A DNA stretch of 64,000 nucleotides from Bacteroidota bacterium (GCA_947477885.1 CANJUD010000003.1:62001-126000); one strand, 5' to 3'; shown: positions 49,327 through 62,635, counted from the first letter of the stretch. Program-made: numbers and translations. The notes: generated by a model from the sequence alone, not told the origin.

Positions 49327-50343
49327 ATGTCGAAAAACAGAATCATCCAAAATCAAGTCAGTTTGTTCCATAAACTGAAGCACAAGTTCGATTATGTGCA
49401 CCCAGGCCAACGTTTCAATGCACATCTTGCCGATTACTTTAGTGTAAATGAAGAAACTGTTAGACGATGGACCAAAGGCGAGGCCGCAGTAGACCTTGAT
49501 ATTATAGAACAACTATGCAAAATGCAAAGCACCACGCTGCATGAAATAAATGACATCACAATATACGGAAAACTGAATGTGGATTTTAATTTTCTTGACA
49601 ACGAGACTTTTACTTTTGAAACATACTTATGTAATCTTTCTAAAACTTTAGAAGCAGGTATGAAGTTGCCTAAACTTACCATGCATTATTCAGCTAAGGA
49701 TTTACCAATATTCTATTATTTCCATTACAAAGAACTCGCCGCCTTCAAAATATTCGTATGGCGTAAAACCGTAATCTGCGAGCCTGAGTATAAGAAAAAA
49801 TCTTTTACTGCTGATATGTTTGATGATACCCGCATTATGGAGCACGGCAGCAAGGCACTCGATAGTTTTAATAAGATACACACCGTAGAGGTGTGGAACG
49901 ATGAAACCATAAACAGTATAGTAAAGCAAATTATATATTTTGTTGAGATAGAAGATGTAAGTATCGAGATGGGTATTACCCTGCTAAAGCAACTAAAAAG
50001 CCTCATAGAGAATATAGAAGAAATGGCCGAGTATGGGCAAAAATTTGATGTGGAAACTCCTGAGGTAAAAACAGGTTCGTTCGAGCTGTATTATAATGAA
50101 ATAGTGCTGTGCGATAACAGCGTAGTGCTTGATATGGGCGATGCCATAAAAACCTTTATCCCTTTCCAAACGTTGAACCTCATGCATGTAAACGATTACG
50201 ATTTCGGCAAAAAAAGCCTCGAGAAAGTGAACCTACTGCAAAAACGATTCGACAAACTAAGCCAAACTAATGAGGGCCAACGCCGCAAAATATTTGCCAA
50301 AATGAAAGCGGGTTTAAATAAAGCCATGGCAAGTTTAGCGTGA
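49327..50343 (+). CDS. Helix-turn-helix transcriptional regulator-like protein
   Basis: NAHLADYFSVNEETVRRWTKGEAAVDLDIIEQLCKM HTH-like N-terminus. Confidence 0.7.
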   Translation: MSKNRIIQNQVSLFHKLKHKFDYVHPGQRFNAHLADYFSVNEETVRRWTKGEAAVDLDIIEQLCKMQSTTLHEINDITIYGKLNVDFNFLDNETFTFETYLCNLSKTLEAGMKLPKLTMHYSAKDLPIFYYFHYKELAAFKIFVWRKTVICEPEYKKKSFTADMFDDTRIMEHGSKALDSFNKIHTVEVWNDETINSIVKQIIYFVEIEDVSIEMGITLLKQLKSLIENIEEMAEYGQKFDVETPEVKTGSFELYYNEIVLCDNSVVLDMGDAIKTFIPFQTLNLMHVNDYDFGKKSLEKVNLLQKRFDKLSQTNEGQRRKIFAKMKAGLNKAMASLA

Positions 50344-50399
50344 GCCAACCCTTATGCAATAAATTACGTATATAGCGTCAAACATATAAACGATACAGC

Positions 50400-50684
50400 A
50401 TGACAGGTATAGAATTTAACGGCACACACCTAGAGTATTTGGTGGCCAAAGGGTATATACATTACCTGTTCAATGTAACGGGCGAAAAGGATAAAAAGGG
50501 CAATGATATTATTAATGTGTACCCCCACAAAACAGCTGAAGCGGCCCTAAACCAAAAAGAAAATAACGCATCAGCCAAAGACGATTATATGCGAAGTTTA
50601 CTTGATTCCCCTGGCGATGTGGTTGATGCCAGCAGTGGTATAACGGGCAAGAAATTTTATATCCAGAATTTGTTTGCTCTGTAG
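50400..50684 (+). CDS. Hypothetical protein (94 aa)
   Basis: ORF with clear ATG following the regulator gene on the same strand. Confidence 0.5.
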   Translation: MTGIEFNGTHLEYLVAKGYIHYLFNVTGEKDKKGNDIINVYPHKTAEAALNQKENNASAKDDYMRSLLDSPGDVVDASSGITGKKFYIQNLFAL

Positions 50685-50819
50685 AGGAAATATGAATTAT
50701 CAATGACTAATCTTTACCTAAGTGCATCAAAATACCTGAATGGTTCCATGAGCAGCCTAATAATATGCCCCGAAACTATCCACTAACGACTAATCACTAA
50801 TTACTATCTTTGCAGCATT

Positions 50820-51251
50820 ATGTACGCAGAAATACACACCGACAAAGGCACCATGAAGATTGAGTTCTTCGAAAAAGATGCCCCAAAAACCGTTAAAAAC
50901 TTTACTGATCTCGCCAAGAAAGGCTATTACGATGGCCTTACTTTCCACCGCGTAATCCCCAACTTTGTAATACAGGGTGGTTGTCCCAATGGTACCGGAG
51001 CGGGTGGCCCAGGCTACAATATCGATTGCGAACTAACTGGCGAAAACCAATACCACGACCGCGGAGTGCTAAGCATGGCCCACGCAGGTCGCAACACAGG
51101 TGGTTCGCAGTTCTTCGTATGCCACAGTCGCGATAATACCGCCCACTTAGATCGTAACCATACTGTATTTGGCAAAGTAGTGGAGGGATTGGATGTGATT
51201 GATGAAATACGCCAAGGCGATGTGATGAATAAAGTGATTGTAGTGGAGTAG
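50820..51251 (+). CDS. ppiB: Peptidyl-prolyl cis-trans isomerase (cyclophilin)
   Basis: [39 protein letters not shown]. Confidence 0.95.
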   Translation: MYAEIHTDKGTMKIEFFEKDAPKTVKNFTDLAKKGYYDGLTFHRVIPNFVIQGGCPNGTGAGGPGYNIDCELTGENQYHDRGVLSMAHAGRNTGGSQFFVCHSRDNTAHLDRNHTVFGKVVEGLDVIDEIRQGDVMNKVIVVE

Positions 51252-51302
51252 TGGTAGTATTACGACATTTGTAGGCCCACATATAATATAAACTATCTAC
51301 AT

Positions 51303-51340
51303 TAAAAAACCCTCAAGCTATTCACTCGAGGGTTTCTTAT
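51303..51340. terminator. Bidirectional terminator between convergent ppiB and rpoC
   Basis: AAACCCTC-N13-GAGGGTTT with A-rich and T-rich flanks. Confidence 0.85.
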
Positions 51341-51352
51341 ATTTTTGTATAT

Positions 51353-51372
51353 GGTTGGTGTCCCCACCATCC
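51353..51372. repeat. GGTTGGTG-TCCC-CACCATCC hairpin element, second copy
   Basis: Related to 43574-43593; truncated match GGCGTCCCCACCAA near 47876. Confidence 0.6.
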
Positions 51373-51386
51373 ATCACAGCGTAATA

Positions 51387-54300
51387 TTATACTTTAGCAG
51401 TCCTGCTTTCTTTTTTAGAAGCAAGCAGTGCATCGTATTCTTCTTGCGAACCTACTACCAGTTTGTCGTAATCACGCATACCAGTTCCGGCAGGGATTAG
51501 GTGACCAACTATTACGTTTTCTTTTAGGCCCAACATGTCGTCTATTTTGCCCTGTACCGCAGCTTCGTTCAGCACCTTGGTGGTTTCCTGGAACGAGGCA
51601 GCACTCATAAAGCTTTGTGTGCCTAATGATGCTTTGGTAATACCTTGCAATACCGAGCTTGATGTGGCAGGTTTTGCATCACGGTATTGAGCTAGGGTTA
51701 AGTCTTTACGTTTAAGGCTAGAGTTTTCGTCACGCAGCTTACGCATGCTTACAATCATACCCGCTTTTAGTGCAGGGCTATCACCTGAGTCGGTTATTAC
51801 TTTCTTGTCGTATATCCAGTCGTTTTGGTCTTTAAAGTCGAGGCGTTCTACCACTTCACCTTCAAGGAAACGGGTATCGCCAGGATCGGCAACAGTAAAC
51901 TTCTGCATCATTTGGCGAACGATAACCTCAACGTGTTTGTCGTTGATTTTAACACCCTGCAAGCGATATACTTCTTGAATACCATTGATTATATACATTT
52001 GAACAGCAAGTGTTCCTTGTATTCTCAAAATATCTTGGGGGGTAATAGCACCATCACTCATTGGTTGACCAGCTTTCACATAGTCGCCATCTTGAACAAG
52101 TATATGTTTACCCAATGAAACAAGGTATCTCTTAATTTCACCTTCTTTCGATTCAATCATAATTTCACGATTGCCACGTTTGATACCTCCGTAGGTAACT
52201 ACACCATCAATCTCCGTTACTACTGCAGGATTGGATGGATTACGAGCTTCGAATAACTCAGTTACACGTGGAAGACCACCTGTAATATCGCGGGTTTTAC
52301 CCACCATACGAGGTATCTTAACAATAACTTGCCCGGCTTTTACTTTGGCTTCAGTTTCAACCATAATGTGGGCACCTACTGGCAAGTTAAATTCTTTAAG
52401 AACTTTGCCACCTTTGTCTTCAACACGAATCAAAGGTATTTTGGTTTTGTCCTTACTCTCAATAATCACCGATTCTTTGTGACCTGTTTGTTCATCAGTT
52501 TCATCTTTGTAAGTGATACCTTCAATAAGGTTATCAAATACCACTTTACCAGGAAGGTCAGTTAATATCAGTGCGTTGAAAGGATCCCAAGCACAAATTT
52601 TGTCTCCCTTATCTACTTTTTGTCCATCTTTTACATACAGAACAGAGCCATAAGGAATATTGTTGGTGATGATAACAGCACCTGTTTTTTCGTCGAGAAT
52701 TCTTATCTCACCTTGGCGGTTAACAACTACAACCTGCTCTTCTTCGTCATTATCACCTTTATATTTAACGGTACGAACATCTTCAATTTCTAGTTTTCCA
52801 GCAAACTTAGCTACCATCGAAGATTCAGTTGCAATATTGGAAGCGGTACCTCCACCGTGGAAAGTACGAAGTGTAAGCTGTGTACCAGGCTCACCAATTG
52901 ATTGAGCTGCAATAACACCTACGGCTTCACCTTTTTGCACGGTGCGACCAGAAGCGAGGTTGCGACCATAGCATTTGGTACAAGCACCAACTTTAGCCTC
53001 ACAAGTAAGTAATGAGCGAATTTCAACCATTTCAATGGGCGACTCATCGATAGCAACAGCAAGGTCTTCATTAAGTTCAGTTCCTGCGGTAGCAATTAGT
53101 TTATTGGTTAATGGATGGTAGATATCATGCAAGCAGAAACGGCCCAATATTCTATCATATAATGATTCGATTATGTCTTCGTTTTCTTTCAAAGCAGTTG
53201 CAGGGATTCCACGAAGGGTGCCACAGTCAACTTCATTGATTACAAGATCCTGAGCAACATCGTGCAAACGACGGGTAAGATAACCCGCATCGGCAGTTTT
53301 AAGAGCTGTATCAGCCAAACCTTTACGAGCTCCGTGGGTAGAGATAAAGTATTCTAATACCGATAGACCTTCTTTTAAATTAGAAAGAATTGGGTTCTCG
53401 ATAATCTCACCAGTTCCAGAGCCTGAAAGATTCTTTTGTGGTTTGGCCATAAGTCCACGCATTCCGCCTAGCTGACGAATTTGCTCTTTAGATCCACGGG
53501 CTCCGCTATCAAGCATCATATACACAGGGTTAAAACCTTGTTGGTCGCTCGATAATTGTTTCATCAACACATCAGACAAGCGGTTGTTTACTCGGGTCCA
53601 AAGGTCGATTACTTGGTTGTAGCGTTCGTTATTGGTAATAAAACCATTCTCGTAATTGTCTTTAATAGTTGCAATTTCAATATTGGCTTCTTTAATGAAT
53701 TGTACTTTCTCACCAGGTATTTGCACATGCGAGAGGTTGAATGATAATCCACCTCTGAATGAGTAGTAATAACCTAAGTCTTTAATATCATCTAAGAACT
53801 TGGCCGTACGAGCAGTTCCAGCTTTTTTAATGCTTTCACCTATAATATCACGCAAACTCTTTTTGGTAAGCAGTGTATTTACATACCCAATTTCTCTAGG
53901 TACCACTTGATTTAAGATAACACGGCCCACACAAGTTTCGATAATTTTATTGATATACTCGCCGTTTTCGTCTATTGTATCAACTTTTACTTTTATGTTG
54001 GCATGCAAGCTTACTTTTCCTTCGTTTTGGGCAATAATTACTTCTTCAGGGCTATAAAAAGTCATACCCTCGCCAATTACTGGATGTTCTTCGGTATGGT
54101 TACGTCCTTTAGTAAGATAATATAATCCCAATACCATGTCCTGTGAAGGCACTGTGATGGGTGTTCCGTTTGCAGGGTTAAGAATATTGTGAGAAGCCAA
54201 CATTAATAATTGGGCTTCCAATATTGCAGCATTTCCAAGTGGCACATGCACCGCCATTTGGTCACCGTCAAAGTCGGCATTGAAACCAGTACAAGTGAGA

Positions 54301-55700
54301 GGGTGCAGTTGTATAGCTTTTCCTTCAATCAATTTAGGTTGGAAAGCTTGTATACCAAGTCTGTGAAGTGTTGGAGCACGATTGAGTAGAATAGGGTGTC
54401 CTTTCAAAATATTTTCAAGAATATCCCAAATTACGGCTTCTTTGCGGTCAACAAGTTTCTTAGCAGATTTTACTGTTTTTACTATACCTCTTTCTAAGAG
54501 TTTGCGGATAATAAATGGTTTGAAAAGCTCAGCAGCCATACCTTTAGGAAGACCGCATTCATGCAATTTCAAATTCGGACCTACCACAATAACTGAACGA
54601 CCAGAATAATCCACACGTTTGCCAAGCAAGTTCATACGGAAACGGCCTTGTTTACCTTTAAGCATATCGCTCAATGATTTCAAAGGTCTGTTACCTTCAG
54701 ATTTTACTGCACTAGCACGACGAGTATTGTCAAGTAATGAATCGACAGCTTCCTGAAGCATACGTTTTTCGTTACGTAGAATAACTTCTGGAGCTTTTAT
54801 TTCAACAAGTCTTTTCAGACGGTTGTTTCTTATGATAACTCTTCTATATAAGTCATTCAAATCCGAAGTAGCAAAACGTCCACCTTCCAAGGGCACCAAT
54901 GGTCTAAGTTCAGGTGGTATAACAGGAAGCATGCGTAAGATCATCCATTCAGGTCTGTTCTCTACACCATTTTCTTTGGCTGAACGGAATCCTTCAATTA
55001 CTTTCAAACGTTTTAATGCTTCACTTTTACGTTGTTGCGAAGTTTCGTTAGCAGCTTGGTTACGTAAGTCGTAACTCATCTGATCCAAGTCAAGTTTAGT
55101 GAGTATTTCCCATAAACCTTCAGCACCCATTTTAGCTACAAACTTATTAGGGTCGGTATCTTCCAAATATTGATTTTCTTTTGGAAGGGTATCTAAAATT
55201 TCTAGATATTCTTCTTCAGTTATTAAATCAAGATAAGCAATTCCATCATTGGCTTTAATACCAGGTTTAATTACTACATATCTTTCGTAGTATATAACCA
55301 TATCCAATTTTTTAGTTGGGAGGCCAATCAAATATCCAATTTTATTGGGTAACGAACGGAAATACCAAATATGAGCAACAGGAACTACCAAACTGATATG
55401 CCCCATACGCTCGCGACGAACTTTCTTTTCGGTTACTTCTACCCCGCAACGGTCGCAAACAATACCTTTGTAGCGAATACGTTTGTATTTACCGCAGTGG
55501 CATTCATAATCTTTGATAGGACCAAATATGCGTTCGCAAAATAAACCACCCATTTCGGGTTTGTACGAACGATAATTAATCGTTTCAGGCTTTACAACTT
55601 CACCATGACTACGTTGCAAAATTGTCTCGGGCGAAGCCAAAGAAATTTTAATCCTGGTAAAATTACTTTTTAGTTTCGGGTCCTTTTTATTATATGACAT
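51387..55700 (-). CDS. rpoC: DNA-directed RNA polymerase subunit beta'
   Basis: [15 protein letters not shown] catalytic motif, Zn-finger [20 protein letters not shown]. Confidence 0.98.
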   Translation of the reverse strand: MSYNKKDPKLKSNFTRIKISLASPETILQRSHGEVVKPETINYRSYKPEMGGLFCERIFGPIKDYECHCGKYKRIRYKGIVCDRCGVEVTEKKVRRERMGHISLVVPVAHIWYFRSLPNKIGYLIGLPTKKLDMVIYYERYVVIKPGIKANDGIAYLDLITEEEYLEILDTLPKENQYLEDTDPNKFVAKMGAEGLWEILTKLDLDQMSYDLRNQAANETSQQRKSEALKRLKVIEGFRSAKENGVENRPEWMILRMLPVIPPELRPLVPLEGGRFATSDLNDLYRRVIIRNNRLKRLVEIKAPEVILRNEKRMLQEAVDSLLDNTRRASAVKSEGNRPLKSLSDMLKGKQGRFRMNLLGKRVDYSGRSVIVVGPNLKLHECGLPKGMAAELFKPFIIRKLLERGIVKTVKSAKKLVDRKEAVIWDILENILKGHPILLNRAPTLHRLGIQAFQPKLIEGKAIQLHPLTCTGFNADFDGDQMAVHVPLGNAAILEAQLLMLASHNILNPANGTPITVPSQDMVLGLYYLTKGRNHTEEHPVIGEGMTFYSPEEVIIAQNEGKVSLHANIKVKVDTIDENGEYINKIIETCVGRVILNQVVPREIGYVNTLLTKKSLRDIIGESIKKAGTARTAKFLDDIKDLGYYYSFRGGLSFNLSHVQIPGEKVQFIKEANIEIATIKDNYENGFITNNERYNQVIDLWTRVNNRLSDVLMKQLSSDQQGFNPVYMMLDSGARGSKEQIRQLGGMRGLMAKPQKNLSGSGTGEIIENPILSNLKEGLSVLEYFISTHGARKGLADTALKTADAGYLTRRLHDVAQDLVINEVDCGTLRGIPATALKENEDIIESLYDRILGRFCLHDIYHPLTNKLIATAGTELNEDLAVAIDESPIEMVEIRSLLTCEAKVGACTKCYGRNLASGRTVQKGEAVGVIAAQSIGEPGTQLTLRTFHGGGTASNIATESSMVAKFAGKLEIEDVRTVKYKGDNDEEEQVVVVNRQGEIRILDEKTGAVIITNNIPYGSVLYVKDGQKVDKGDKICAWDPFNALILTDLPGKVVFDNLIEGITYKDETDEQTGHKESVIIESKDKTKIPLIRVEDKGGKVLKEFNLPVGAHIMVETEAKVKAGQVIVKIPRMVGKTRDITGGLPRVTELFEARNPSNPAVVTEIDGVVTYGGIKRGNREIMIESKEGEIKRYLVSLGKHILVQDGDYVKAGQPMSDGAITPQDILRIQGTLAVQMYIINGIQEVYRLQGVKINDKHVEVIVRQMMQKFTVADPGDTRFLEGEVVERLDFKDQNDWIYDKKVITDSGDSPALKAGMIVSMRKLRDENSSLKRKDLTLAQYRDAKPATSSSVLQGITKASLGTQSFMSAASFQETTKVLNEAAVQGKIDDMLGLKENVIVGHLIPAGTGMRDYDKLVVGSQEEYDALLASKKESRTAKV

Positions 55701-55749
55701 ACAAAAATTTTTGTAATATTAAAATGATGGTTAATTGATTTGAGGGTTG

Positions 55750-58700
55750 TTATTCCAAGGTTACATCTAAGCCCAATCCTCTAAGCTCATGTAATAGCAC
55801 ATTGAACGATTCAGGTATACCCGGCGTAGGCATATTATCCCCTTTCACAATGGCTTCATACGTTTTGGCACGTCCAACAATGTCGTCACTCTTCACGGTT
55901 AATATCTCTTGCAAGATATTAGATGCTCCAAATGCTTCCAATGCCCATACCTCCATCTCACCAAATCTCTGGCCTCCAAATTGTGCTTTACCGCCCAAAG
56001 GTTGCTGTGTGATAAGTGAATAAGGGCCAATAGAACGTGAGTGCATTTTATCGTCGACCATATGACCAAGCTTAAGCATATATATAATACCAACGGTAGT
56101 CTTTTGATCGAATCTTTCGCCAGTCAAGCCATTATATAAATATACTTGTCCATTGTCAGGCACATTTGCTTTCTTGGTGTATTCATCAATGTCTGCTTGG
56201 GTAGCACCATCAAAAATTGGAGTGGCAAATTTTAACCCAAGCTCTTTTCCAGCCCAGCCTAGAACAGTCTCATAAATTTGACCCAAGTTCATACGTGAAG
56301 GCACACCTAGCGGATTCAAAACGATATCAACAGGAGTTCCATCTTCCATAAATGGCATATCTTCTTCACGGGTAATACGGGCTACAATACCTTTGTTACC
56401 GTGACGACCAGCCATTTTATCACCCACTTTCAGTTTCCTTTTTTGGGCAATATATATTTTAGCCATTTTCAAAATACCAGAAGGTAACTCATCACCTACA
56501 GATATGGCAAACATATCACGTTTGTAACGAGCAATTTCTTCATTGGCTTTCATTTTATAATTGAGGATGATATTCTTCACCAACTCGTTTTTAGCTTTAT
56601 CGGTAGTCCAACCTGAGTTGTCAACCACATCCCAATTAAGTTCGTTCAATTGCTTAGCACTGAACTTGGTTCCTTTTGGAATCATTTCTTCACCATAAAC
56701 TGTAGAAACTCCCTGAGAAGTTTTACCATTTACAACCGTGAAAAGTTTTTCAACCAAAATTACTTTCAATGCGGCCATTTGTTTGCTATGCTTATCTTCA
56801 ATTTTAGCAATACGAACTTTCTCGTCAGCTTTCTGCTTGTCTTTTTTAGCACGGGCAAATAATTTTTTGTCAATTACAATACCCATTGTAGATGGTGGTG
56901 CTTTCAATGAAGCATCTTTCACATCGCCAGCCTTATCTCCAAAGATAGCTCTTAATAGTTTCTCTTCTGGTGATGGTTCAGTTTCTCCTTTTGGCGTAAT
57001 TTTACCAATAAGAATATCACCTTCATGCACTTCAGCTCCGATTCTAATCAAGCCATTTTCGTCCAAGTTACGCGTAGCTTCTTCGCTCACGTTTGGTATA
57101 TCATTGGTTAATTCTTCTTCACCACGTTTTGTATCACGAACTTCGAGTTCGTATTCACTAATATGAATTGATGTAAACCAATCTTCTCTCACTACTTTTT
57201 CATTGATTACAATTGCATCTTCAAAGTTGTAACCTTGCCATGGCATAAAGGCTACTTTCAAATTACGACCAAGGGCTAGTTCGCCTTTTTCTGTAGCATA
57301 ACCTTCTACCAATATATCTCCTTTGCTTACCCTTTGACCAGATTTCACTATAGGTCTGTGGTTAATGCTGGTGTTTTGGTTGGTTCGACGGAATTTTGTG
57401 AGACGGTATGATTTTACTTCATCGTCAAAATTGGCCATCTTTTCTTCTTCACTCATATCATACTTGATGCGGATTTCATTTGAATCAACATAAGTAATAA
57501 CACCTTCTCTTTCGGCAGTTATCATAGACCTTGAGTCACGAGCAATTCTGCCTTCTAGTCCTGTTCCCACAATAGGAGATTCGGGTTTCAATAAAGGAAC
57601 AGCTTGGCGTTGCATATTCGAACCCATCAGAGCACGGTTGGCATCATCATGTTCAAGGAAAGGAATTAAGGATGCTGCGATTGATACAATTTGGTTTGGA
57701 GCAATATCCATATAATCCAATTGTTTTGGATCAACCATTGGGAAGTCACCTTCTTTTCTGGCTTTAACACCTTTATCAATAAAGTTTCCAGCATCACTTA
57801 CAATAGCATTTGATTGAGCAATGGTCATTCCTTCTTCGTCTTCAGCACTTAGATAAGTAATATCTGATGAAACTTTTCCTTCTGTTACTTTTCTATATGG
57901 GGTTTCAATAAAGCCCATACCATTTACTTTAGCATGCACACATAGGCTCGAAATCAAACCAATGTTTGGTCCCTCAGGAGTTTCAATAGTACAAAGACGA
58001 CCATAATGGGTATAATGCACGTCCCTCACCTCAAAACCAGCACGTTCACGACTCAAACCACCAGGGCCTAGAGCCGACATACGGCGTTTGTGTGTTATCT
58101 CAGCCAAAGGATTTGTTTGGTCCATAAACTGACTTAATTGGTTGGTACCAAAGAAAGAGTTTATGACAGAGCTAAGCGTTCTTGCATTTATTAAATCAGT
58201 TGGGGTAAATACTTCATTATCGCGGATGTTCATACGTTCACGAATAGTACGTGCCATACGAGCTAGACCTACGCCAAATTGAGCATATAACTGTTCACCT
58301 ACAGTACGCACACGACGATTACTTAAGTGATCAATATCATCCACATCAGCATTAGAGTTTGATAAATCGATAAGGTATTTAATGATGGCTATAATATCAT
58401 CATTGGTCAATACCTTCACGTTCATTCCAGTATCTTTACCTAGTTTCCGGTTGATACGGTAGCGGCCCACTTCACCCAAGTCATAACGTTTATCACTAAA
58501 GAATAAACGCTCGATAATTCCACGAGCTGTTTCCTCATCGGGAGCTTCACTATTGCGGAGTTGACGGTATATCTGTTCGACAGCTTCTTTACCGTTGTTC
58601 GATGTATCTTTTTGTAAAGTATTAAGAATGATAGCAAAATCATTATGGTTGCCATCTTCTTTATGCAGAATAACAGTTTTTACACCAGCATCTATTATTT

Positions 58701-59556
58701 GGTCAATATTTGCATCTTCAAGTTGTGTATCACGTTCAAGGATAACTTCATTACGTTCGATAGATACCACTTCACCCGTGTCCTCATCAACGAAGTCTTC
58801 AATCCAAGTGCGCAGCACCCTAGCAGCTAGCTTACGTCCTGTTACTTTTTTCAATCCAGATTTAGAAACTTTAATTTCCTCAGCCAAATCGAAAATATTC
58901 AAAATATCTTTATCGGTTTGAAATCCAATTGCTCTTAACAAAGTAGTAACTGGAAATTTCTTTTTACGGTCGATGTATGCATACATTACGTTGTTTACAT
59001 CGGTTGCAAATTCAATCCAACTACCTTTGAAAGGGATGATACGAGCGGAGTATAATTTGGTACCGTTTGTATGATAGGTTTGTCCGAAGAACACACCAGG
59101 TGAACGATGCAATTGGCTAACAATAACACGTTCAGCACCATTGATTATAAAGGTGCCCTTAGGTGTCATATATGGGATGGTTCCCAAATACACATCCTGT
59201 ATGATGGTTTGAAAATCTTCGTGTTCTTTATCGCTACACGAAAGTTTTAGTTTAGCTTTTAGTGGAACTCCATAAGTTAATCCTCTTTCTATACATTCGT
59301 CTAGACTGTAGCGTGGAGGGTCAACAAAATAATCAAGAAATTCAAGTAAAAATATATTTCTTGAATCCGTGATTGGAAAATTTTCGCTGAATACTTTAAA
59401 AAGGCCTTCATGGTTCCTATTTTCAGGAGATGTTTCTAATTGGAAAAACTCTTTGAACGATTCGAGCTGTATATCCAAAAAGTCTGGATAATCGATAATC
59501 GTTTTTTGCGACGCAAAATTGATGCGAAGACTATTGTTGTTATTTTTAGTTGCCAA
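55750..59556 (-). CDS. rpoB: DNA-directed RNA polymerase subunit beta
   Basis: [53 protein letters not shown]. Confidence 0.98.
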   Translation of the reverse strand: MATKNNNNSLRINFASQKTIIDYPDFLDIQLESFKEFFQLETSPENRNHEGLFKVFSENFPITDSRNIFLLEFLDYFVDPPRYSLDECIERGLTYGVPLKAKLKLSCSDKEHEDFQTIIQDVYLGTIPYMTPKGTFIINGAERVIVSQLHRSPGVFFGQTYHTNGTKLYSARIIPFKGSWIEFATDVNNVMYAYIDRKKKFPVTTLLRAIGFQTDKDILNIFDLAEEIKVSKSGLKKVTGRKLAARVLRTWIEDFVDEDTGEVVSIERNEVILERDTQLEDANIDQIIDAGVKTVILHKEDGNHNDFAIILNTLQKDTSNNGKEAVEQIYRQLRNSEAPDEETARGIIERLFFSDKRYDLGEVGRYRINRKLGKDTGMNVKVLTNDDIIAIIKYLIDLSNSNADVDDIDHLSNRRVRTVGEQLYAQFGVGLARMARTIRERMNIRDNEVFTPTDLINARTLSSVINSFFGTNQLSQFMDQTNPLAEITHKRRMSALGPGGLSRERAGFEVRDVHYTHYGRLCTIETPEGPNIGLISSLCVHAKVNGMGFIETPYRKVTEGKVSSDITYLSAEDEEGMTIAQSNAIVSDAGNFIDKGVKARKEGDFPMVDPKQLDYMDIAPNQIVSIAASLIPFLEHDDANRALMGSNMQRQAVPLLKPESPIVGTGLEGRIARDSRSMITAEREGVITYVDSNEIRIKYDMSEEEKMANFDDEVKSYRLTKFRRTNQNTSINHRPIVKSGQRVSKGDILVEGYATEKGELALGRNLKVAFMPWQGYNFEDAIVINEKVVREDWFTSIHISEYELEVRDTKRGEEELTNDIPNVSEEATRNLDENGLIRIGAEVHEGDILIGKITPKGETEPSPEEKLLRAIFGDKAGDVKDASLKAPPSTMGIVIDKKLFARAKKDKQKADEKVRIAKIEDKHSKQMAALKVILVEKLFTVVNGKTSQGVSTVYGEEMIPKGTKFSAKQLNELNWDVVDNSGWTTDKAKNELVKNIILNYKMKANEEIARYKRDMFAISVGDELPSGILKMAKIYIAQKRKLKVGDKMAGRHGNKGIVARITREEDMPFMEDGTPVDIVLNPLGVPSRMNLGQIYETVLGWAGKELGLKFATPIFDGATQADIDEYTKKANVPDNGQVYLYNGLTGERFDQKTTVGIIYMLKLGHMVDDKMHSRSIGPYSLITQQPLGGKAQFGGQRFGEMEVWALEAFGASNILQEILTVKSDDIVGRAKTYEAIVKGDNMPTPGIPESFNVLLHELRGLGLDVTLE

Positions 59557-59584
59557 GGTAATAGTTTATATTAAAAGTCCTAAG

Positions 59585-59602
59585 ACGGATTTTTCAATCC
59601 GT
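59585..59602 (-). promoter_or_regulatory. Small hairpin in rplL-rpoB intergenic leader
   Basis: ACGGATT-N4-AATCCGT exact inverted repeat. Confidence 0.5.
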
Positions 59603-59664
59603 TGGCTGTTTTATCGTCCGATTGTTTAAAGAGGCCAAACGATGTAACCTCTATATACGTTAAA

Positions 59665-59699
59665 TCAGACCTCAAGTGTATTGAACACCTGAGGTCTGA
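59665..59699 (-). promoter_or_regulatory. 15-bp hairpin between rplL and rpoB (attenuator/processing-site candidate)
   Basis: TCAGACCTCAAGTGT / ACACCTGAGGTCTGA, one G-U/A-C mismatch, 5-nt loop. Confidence 0.6.
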
Positions 59700-59722
59700 A
59701 TAACAAGTTTTTAAGAAACCAA

Positions 59723-60097
59723 TTACTTGATTTCAACTTCGGCACCAGCTTCTTCCAAAGTTTTCTTTAAGCTTTCTGCATCGGCTTTAGAAACTTTTTC
59801 TTTAACTGGTTTTGGTGCACCATCAACTAAGTCTTTGGCTTCTTTTAGTCCAAGTCCTGTAAGGTCTTTTACCAATTTCACTACGTTTAGTTTAGCGGCA
59901 CCTGCCGATTTTAGAATTACATCGAACTCAGATTGTTCGGCAGCGGCTTCGCCACCACCTGCTGAAGGAGCTGCAACTGCTGCTGCTGCTGCTGCTGGTT
60001 CAATTCCGTATTCGTCTTTTAAAATTTGTGCGAGTTCGTTAACTTCTTTAACTGTAAGATTAACTAACTGTTCAGCAAATGCTTTTAAGTCTGCCAT
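59723..60097 (-). CDS. rplL: 50S ribosomal protein L7/L12
   Basis: [32 protein letters not shown]. Confidence 0.98.
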   Translation of the reverse strand: MADLKAFAEQLVNLTVKEVNELAQILKDEYGIEPAAAAAAVAAPSAGGGEAAAEQSEFDVILKSAGAAKLNVVKLVKDLTGLGLKEAKDLVDGAPKPVKEKVSKADAESLKKTLEEAGAEVEIK

Positions 60098-60169
60098 GAT
60101 TATTTATTGTGTTTTTAAATTGTTTAAATTAATGATTGATATATTATATTGTTGCGTTGGAAGCCGAGG

Positions 60170-60691
60170 TTATGATGCCCTTTCAGAAAGGGTTTTGATA
60201 ATACCTGCAAGTTTATTGCCACCACTTTGCAAGCCAGAAATAACATTTTTGGCAGGTGATTGTAGTAAACCAATAATTTCACCGATAAGTTCATTTTTAG
60301 TTTTAAGATTAATAAGTGCTTCTAAGCTAGCATCACCTAAAAATACATCTGAATCAATCCAAGCACCTTTAAGTGAGGGTTTTTCAGTTTTCTTTCTAAA
60401 AGCTTTAATTGCTTTTGCAGGGGCTTTGATATCTTCAGAAAACATTAAGGCCGATGTGCCTTTTAATGTGCCAAACAATGCAGAAAAATCTCTACCGCTA
60501 TTCTCCATAGCTTTTTGGATTAGCGTATTTTTAGCAATTACCATTTTTACACCGCTTTTATGAAGTTCTCTGCGGAGCCTGTTATCAGCTGCTGCGGTTA
60601 AACCCGATGAGTCTGATATATATATATTGTTATACTGTTTGAACTGAATAGTGAGTTCAGCAATTGCAGCTATTTTATCTTCTTTCTTCAT
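60170..60691 (-). CDS. rplJ: 50S ribosomal protein L10
   Basis: MKKEDKIAAIAELTIQFKQYNNIYISDSSGLTA...; ORF opens at 60778 but overlaps rplA, ATG at 60691 preferred. Confidence 0.95.
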   Translation of the reverse strand: MKKEDKIAAIAELTIQFKQYNNIYISDSSGLTAAADNRLRRELHKSGVKMVIAKNTLIQKAMENSGRDFSALFGTLKGTSALMFSEDIKAPAKAIKAFRKKTEKPSLKGAWIDSDVFLGDASLEALINLKTKNELIGEIIGLLQSPAKNVISGLQSGGNKLAGIIKTLSERAS

Positions 60692-60714
60692 GGTATTATA
60701 TAGTTGTTTTAATA

Positions 60715-61413
60715 TTAAACGCCTGGAATAGATTTTGGGTCGATAAGAATTCCCGGGCTCATTGTTGATGACATGCAAACCGATTTCATATAAGTTCCTT
60801 TGGCTGATGAAGGTTTCAATTTTGAGATACTTACAAGTAATTCAACTGCATTATCATATAGTTTGTCAGGGGTAAATGAAGCTTTGCCAATTGAGGTATG
60901 GATAATGCCTGCTTTATCAACCTTGAAGTCTATTTTACCACCTTTTACTTCTTTTACTGTTTTGCCGATATCCATAGTAACAGTACCTGATTTTGGATTG
61001 GGCATTAAGTTTCTTGGTCCTAATACCTTACCTAATTTACCTAATTTAGCCATAACCGTTGGCATAGTAATAATAACGTCAACGTCAGTCCAACCTTGTT
61101 CGATTTTAGCAATATAGTCATCTAAACCAACGTAGTCGGCACCAGCTTCTTTAGCTTCAGCTTCTTTGTCAGGAGTACATAACACCAATACAGTTTTGTT
61201 TTTGCCAGAACCATGAGGTAAGGATACAATACCACGTACCATTTGATTGGCTTTACGTGGGTCAACACCTAAGCGGATGTCTAAATCTACAGAAGCATCG
61301 AATTTGGTATAGGTTATATCTTTAACCAGTTTAGAAGCATCTGTCAGAGTATATTGCTTATTAGCATCTACTTTGCCTATGATTGCTTTTCTTTTTTTAG
61401 TAATTTTTGCCAT
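60715..61413 (-). CDS. rplA: 50S ribosomal protein L1
   Basis: [30 protein letters not shown]. Confidence 0.98.
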   Translation of the reverse strand: MAKITKKRKAIIGKVDANKQYTLTDASKLVKDITYTKFDASVDLDIRLGVDPRKANQMVRGIVSLPHGSGKNKTVLVLCTPDKEAEAKEAGADYVGLDDYIAKIEQGWTDVDVIITMPTVMAKLGKLGKVLGPRNLMPNPKSGTVTMDIGKTVKEVKGGKIDFKVDKAGIIHTSIGKASFTPDKLYDNAVELLVSISKLKPSSAKGTYMKSVCMSSTMSPGILIDPKSIPGV

Positions 61414-61426
61414 TTTGTTTATTCAA

Positions 61427-61864
61427 TTAGAAGGGTGAAGTACCAGTAAGTGTTAACCCTAATGAACGAGCAGTGCCTGCCACCATCTTCATGGCTGATT
61501 CAATATTGAAGCAATTAAGGTCTGGCATTTTGTCTTCAGCAATAGCCTTCACTTGATCCCAAGAAACAGAGCCAACTTTTTTACGGTTTGACATCTCAGA
61601 ACCTTTTTGAATTTTTGCTGCGTCCATCAACTGTGAAGCTGCTGGTGGTGTTTTGATGATAAAATCGAAAGATTTATCGTTGTAAACAGAAATCAGAACG
61701 GGAAGCACCTTGCCAGGTTTGTCCTGGGTACGGGCGTTGAACTGTTTGCAAAACTCCATGATGTTGATGCCCTTTGATCCTAGAGCAGGGCCAATAGGGG
61801 GAGCTGGATTAGCAGCACCGCCTTTGACTTGTAATTTAACGTATCCGGTAATTTCTTTTGCCAT
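61427..61864 (-). CDS. rplK: 50S ribosomal protein L11
   Basis: [34 protein letters not shown]. Confidence 0.98.
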   Translation of the reverse strand: MAKEITGYVKLQVKGGAANPAPPIGPALGSKGINIMEFCKQFNARTQDKPGKVLPVLISVYNDKSFDFIIKTPPAASQLMDAAKIQKGSEMSNRKKVGSVSWDQVKAIAEDKMPDLNCFNIESAMKMVAGTARSLGLTLTGTSPF

Positions 61865-61872
61865 GATTGTTT

Positions 61873-62415
61873 CTATTCTTTTTCTACTTGTAAATAATTA
61901 AGTTCTAAAGGTGTGCGACGTCCAAATATTTTCACCATCACCTTTAATTTTTTCTTGTCTTCCATCACTTCCTCTATCGAACCTGAGAAACCGTTGAATG
62001 GACCATCTGTAACTTTGATGTTTTCTCCAACAATAAAAGGTTCCATCATGCTTTCGGGTTTTTCCGAAACTTCATCGATAGTACCTAATATTCTGTTCAC
62101 TTCATTTTGACGTAAAGGTGTGGGGCCACCATCTTTAGCTCCTAAAAAGCCAACTACGCCATTGATAGCTTTAATAGTAGGTGCAACTTCACCTGTTAAA
62201 TCAGCTTCAATAAGTATATATCCTGGGAAGTAATTTTTTTCTTTAGTGGTTTTTTTACCATTCTTTACTTGGTACACTTTCTCCATAGGAATTAGTATTT
62301 GCGGGACATAGTCCAACAAACCCTCCCGGGAAAGTTCAGCCTCTATATAAGACTTAACTTTTCTTTCCTGCCCGCTTATGGCACGGACAACGTACCATTT
62401 AAAATCGTGAGCCAT
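61873..62415 (-). CDS. nusG: Transcription termination/antitermination protein NusG
   Basis: [34 protein letters not shown] motif. Confidence 0.97.
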   Translation of the reverse strand: MAHDFKWYVVRAISGQERKVKSYIEAELSREGLLDYVPQILIPMEKVYQVKNGKKTTKEKNYFPGYILIEADLTGEVAPTIKAINGVVGFLGAKDGGPTPLRQNEVNRILGTIDEVSEKPESMMEPFIVGENIKVTDGPFNGFSGSIEEVMEDKKKLKVMVKIFGRRTPLELNYLQVEKE

Positions 62416-62443
62416 TTTTTGTACCTTTATTATTATATGTTAG

Positions 62444-62635
62444 TTAAGCCAATTGATACAAGAGGTTGATTAGTTGACTACCAACTAAATCAATAATTCC
62501 AATCACTACAGCGAGTATTAAAGTAGCAACCATAACTAGTACAGTACTACTCTGCAACTCTTGCCATGTAGGCCAGGTTACTTTGTTTTTTAATTCGTCT
62601 GTTGTTGTTTCTATTGCTTCTGAAAACTTGCTCAT
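62444..62635 (-). CDS. secE: Preprotein translocase subunit SecE
   Basis: ELKNKVTWPTWQELQSSTVLVMVATLILAVVIGIIDL. Confidence 0.95.
   Translation of the reverse strand: MSKFSEAIETTTDELKNKVTWPTWQELQSSTVLVMVATLILAVVIGIIDLVGSQLINLLYQLA

Noticed and set aside
51745-55074. Multiple plus-strand ORFs inside rpoC/rpoB (and similarly inside rpl, nuo and tuf genes)
   Set aside because: Antisense shadows of strongly coding, highly conserved genes
60692-60778. N-terminal extension of the rplJ ORF ([21 protein letters not shown]...)
   Set aside because: Overlaps rplA and is unlike L10 N-termini; MKKEDKIAAIAEL at 60691 is the sensible start
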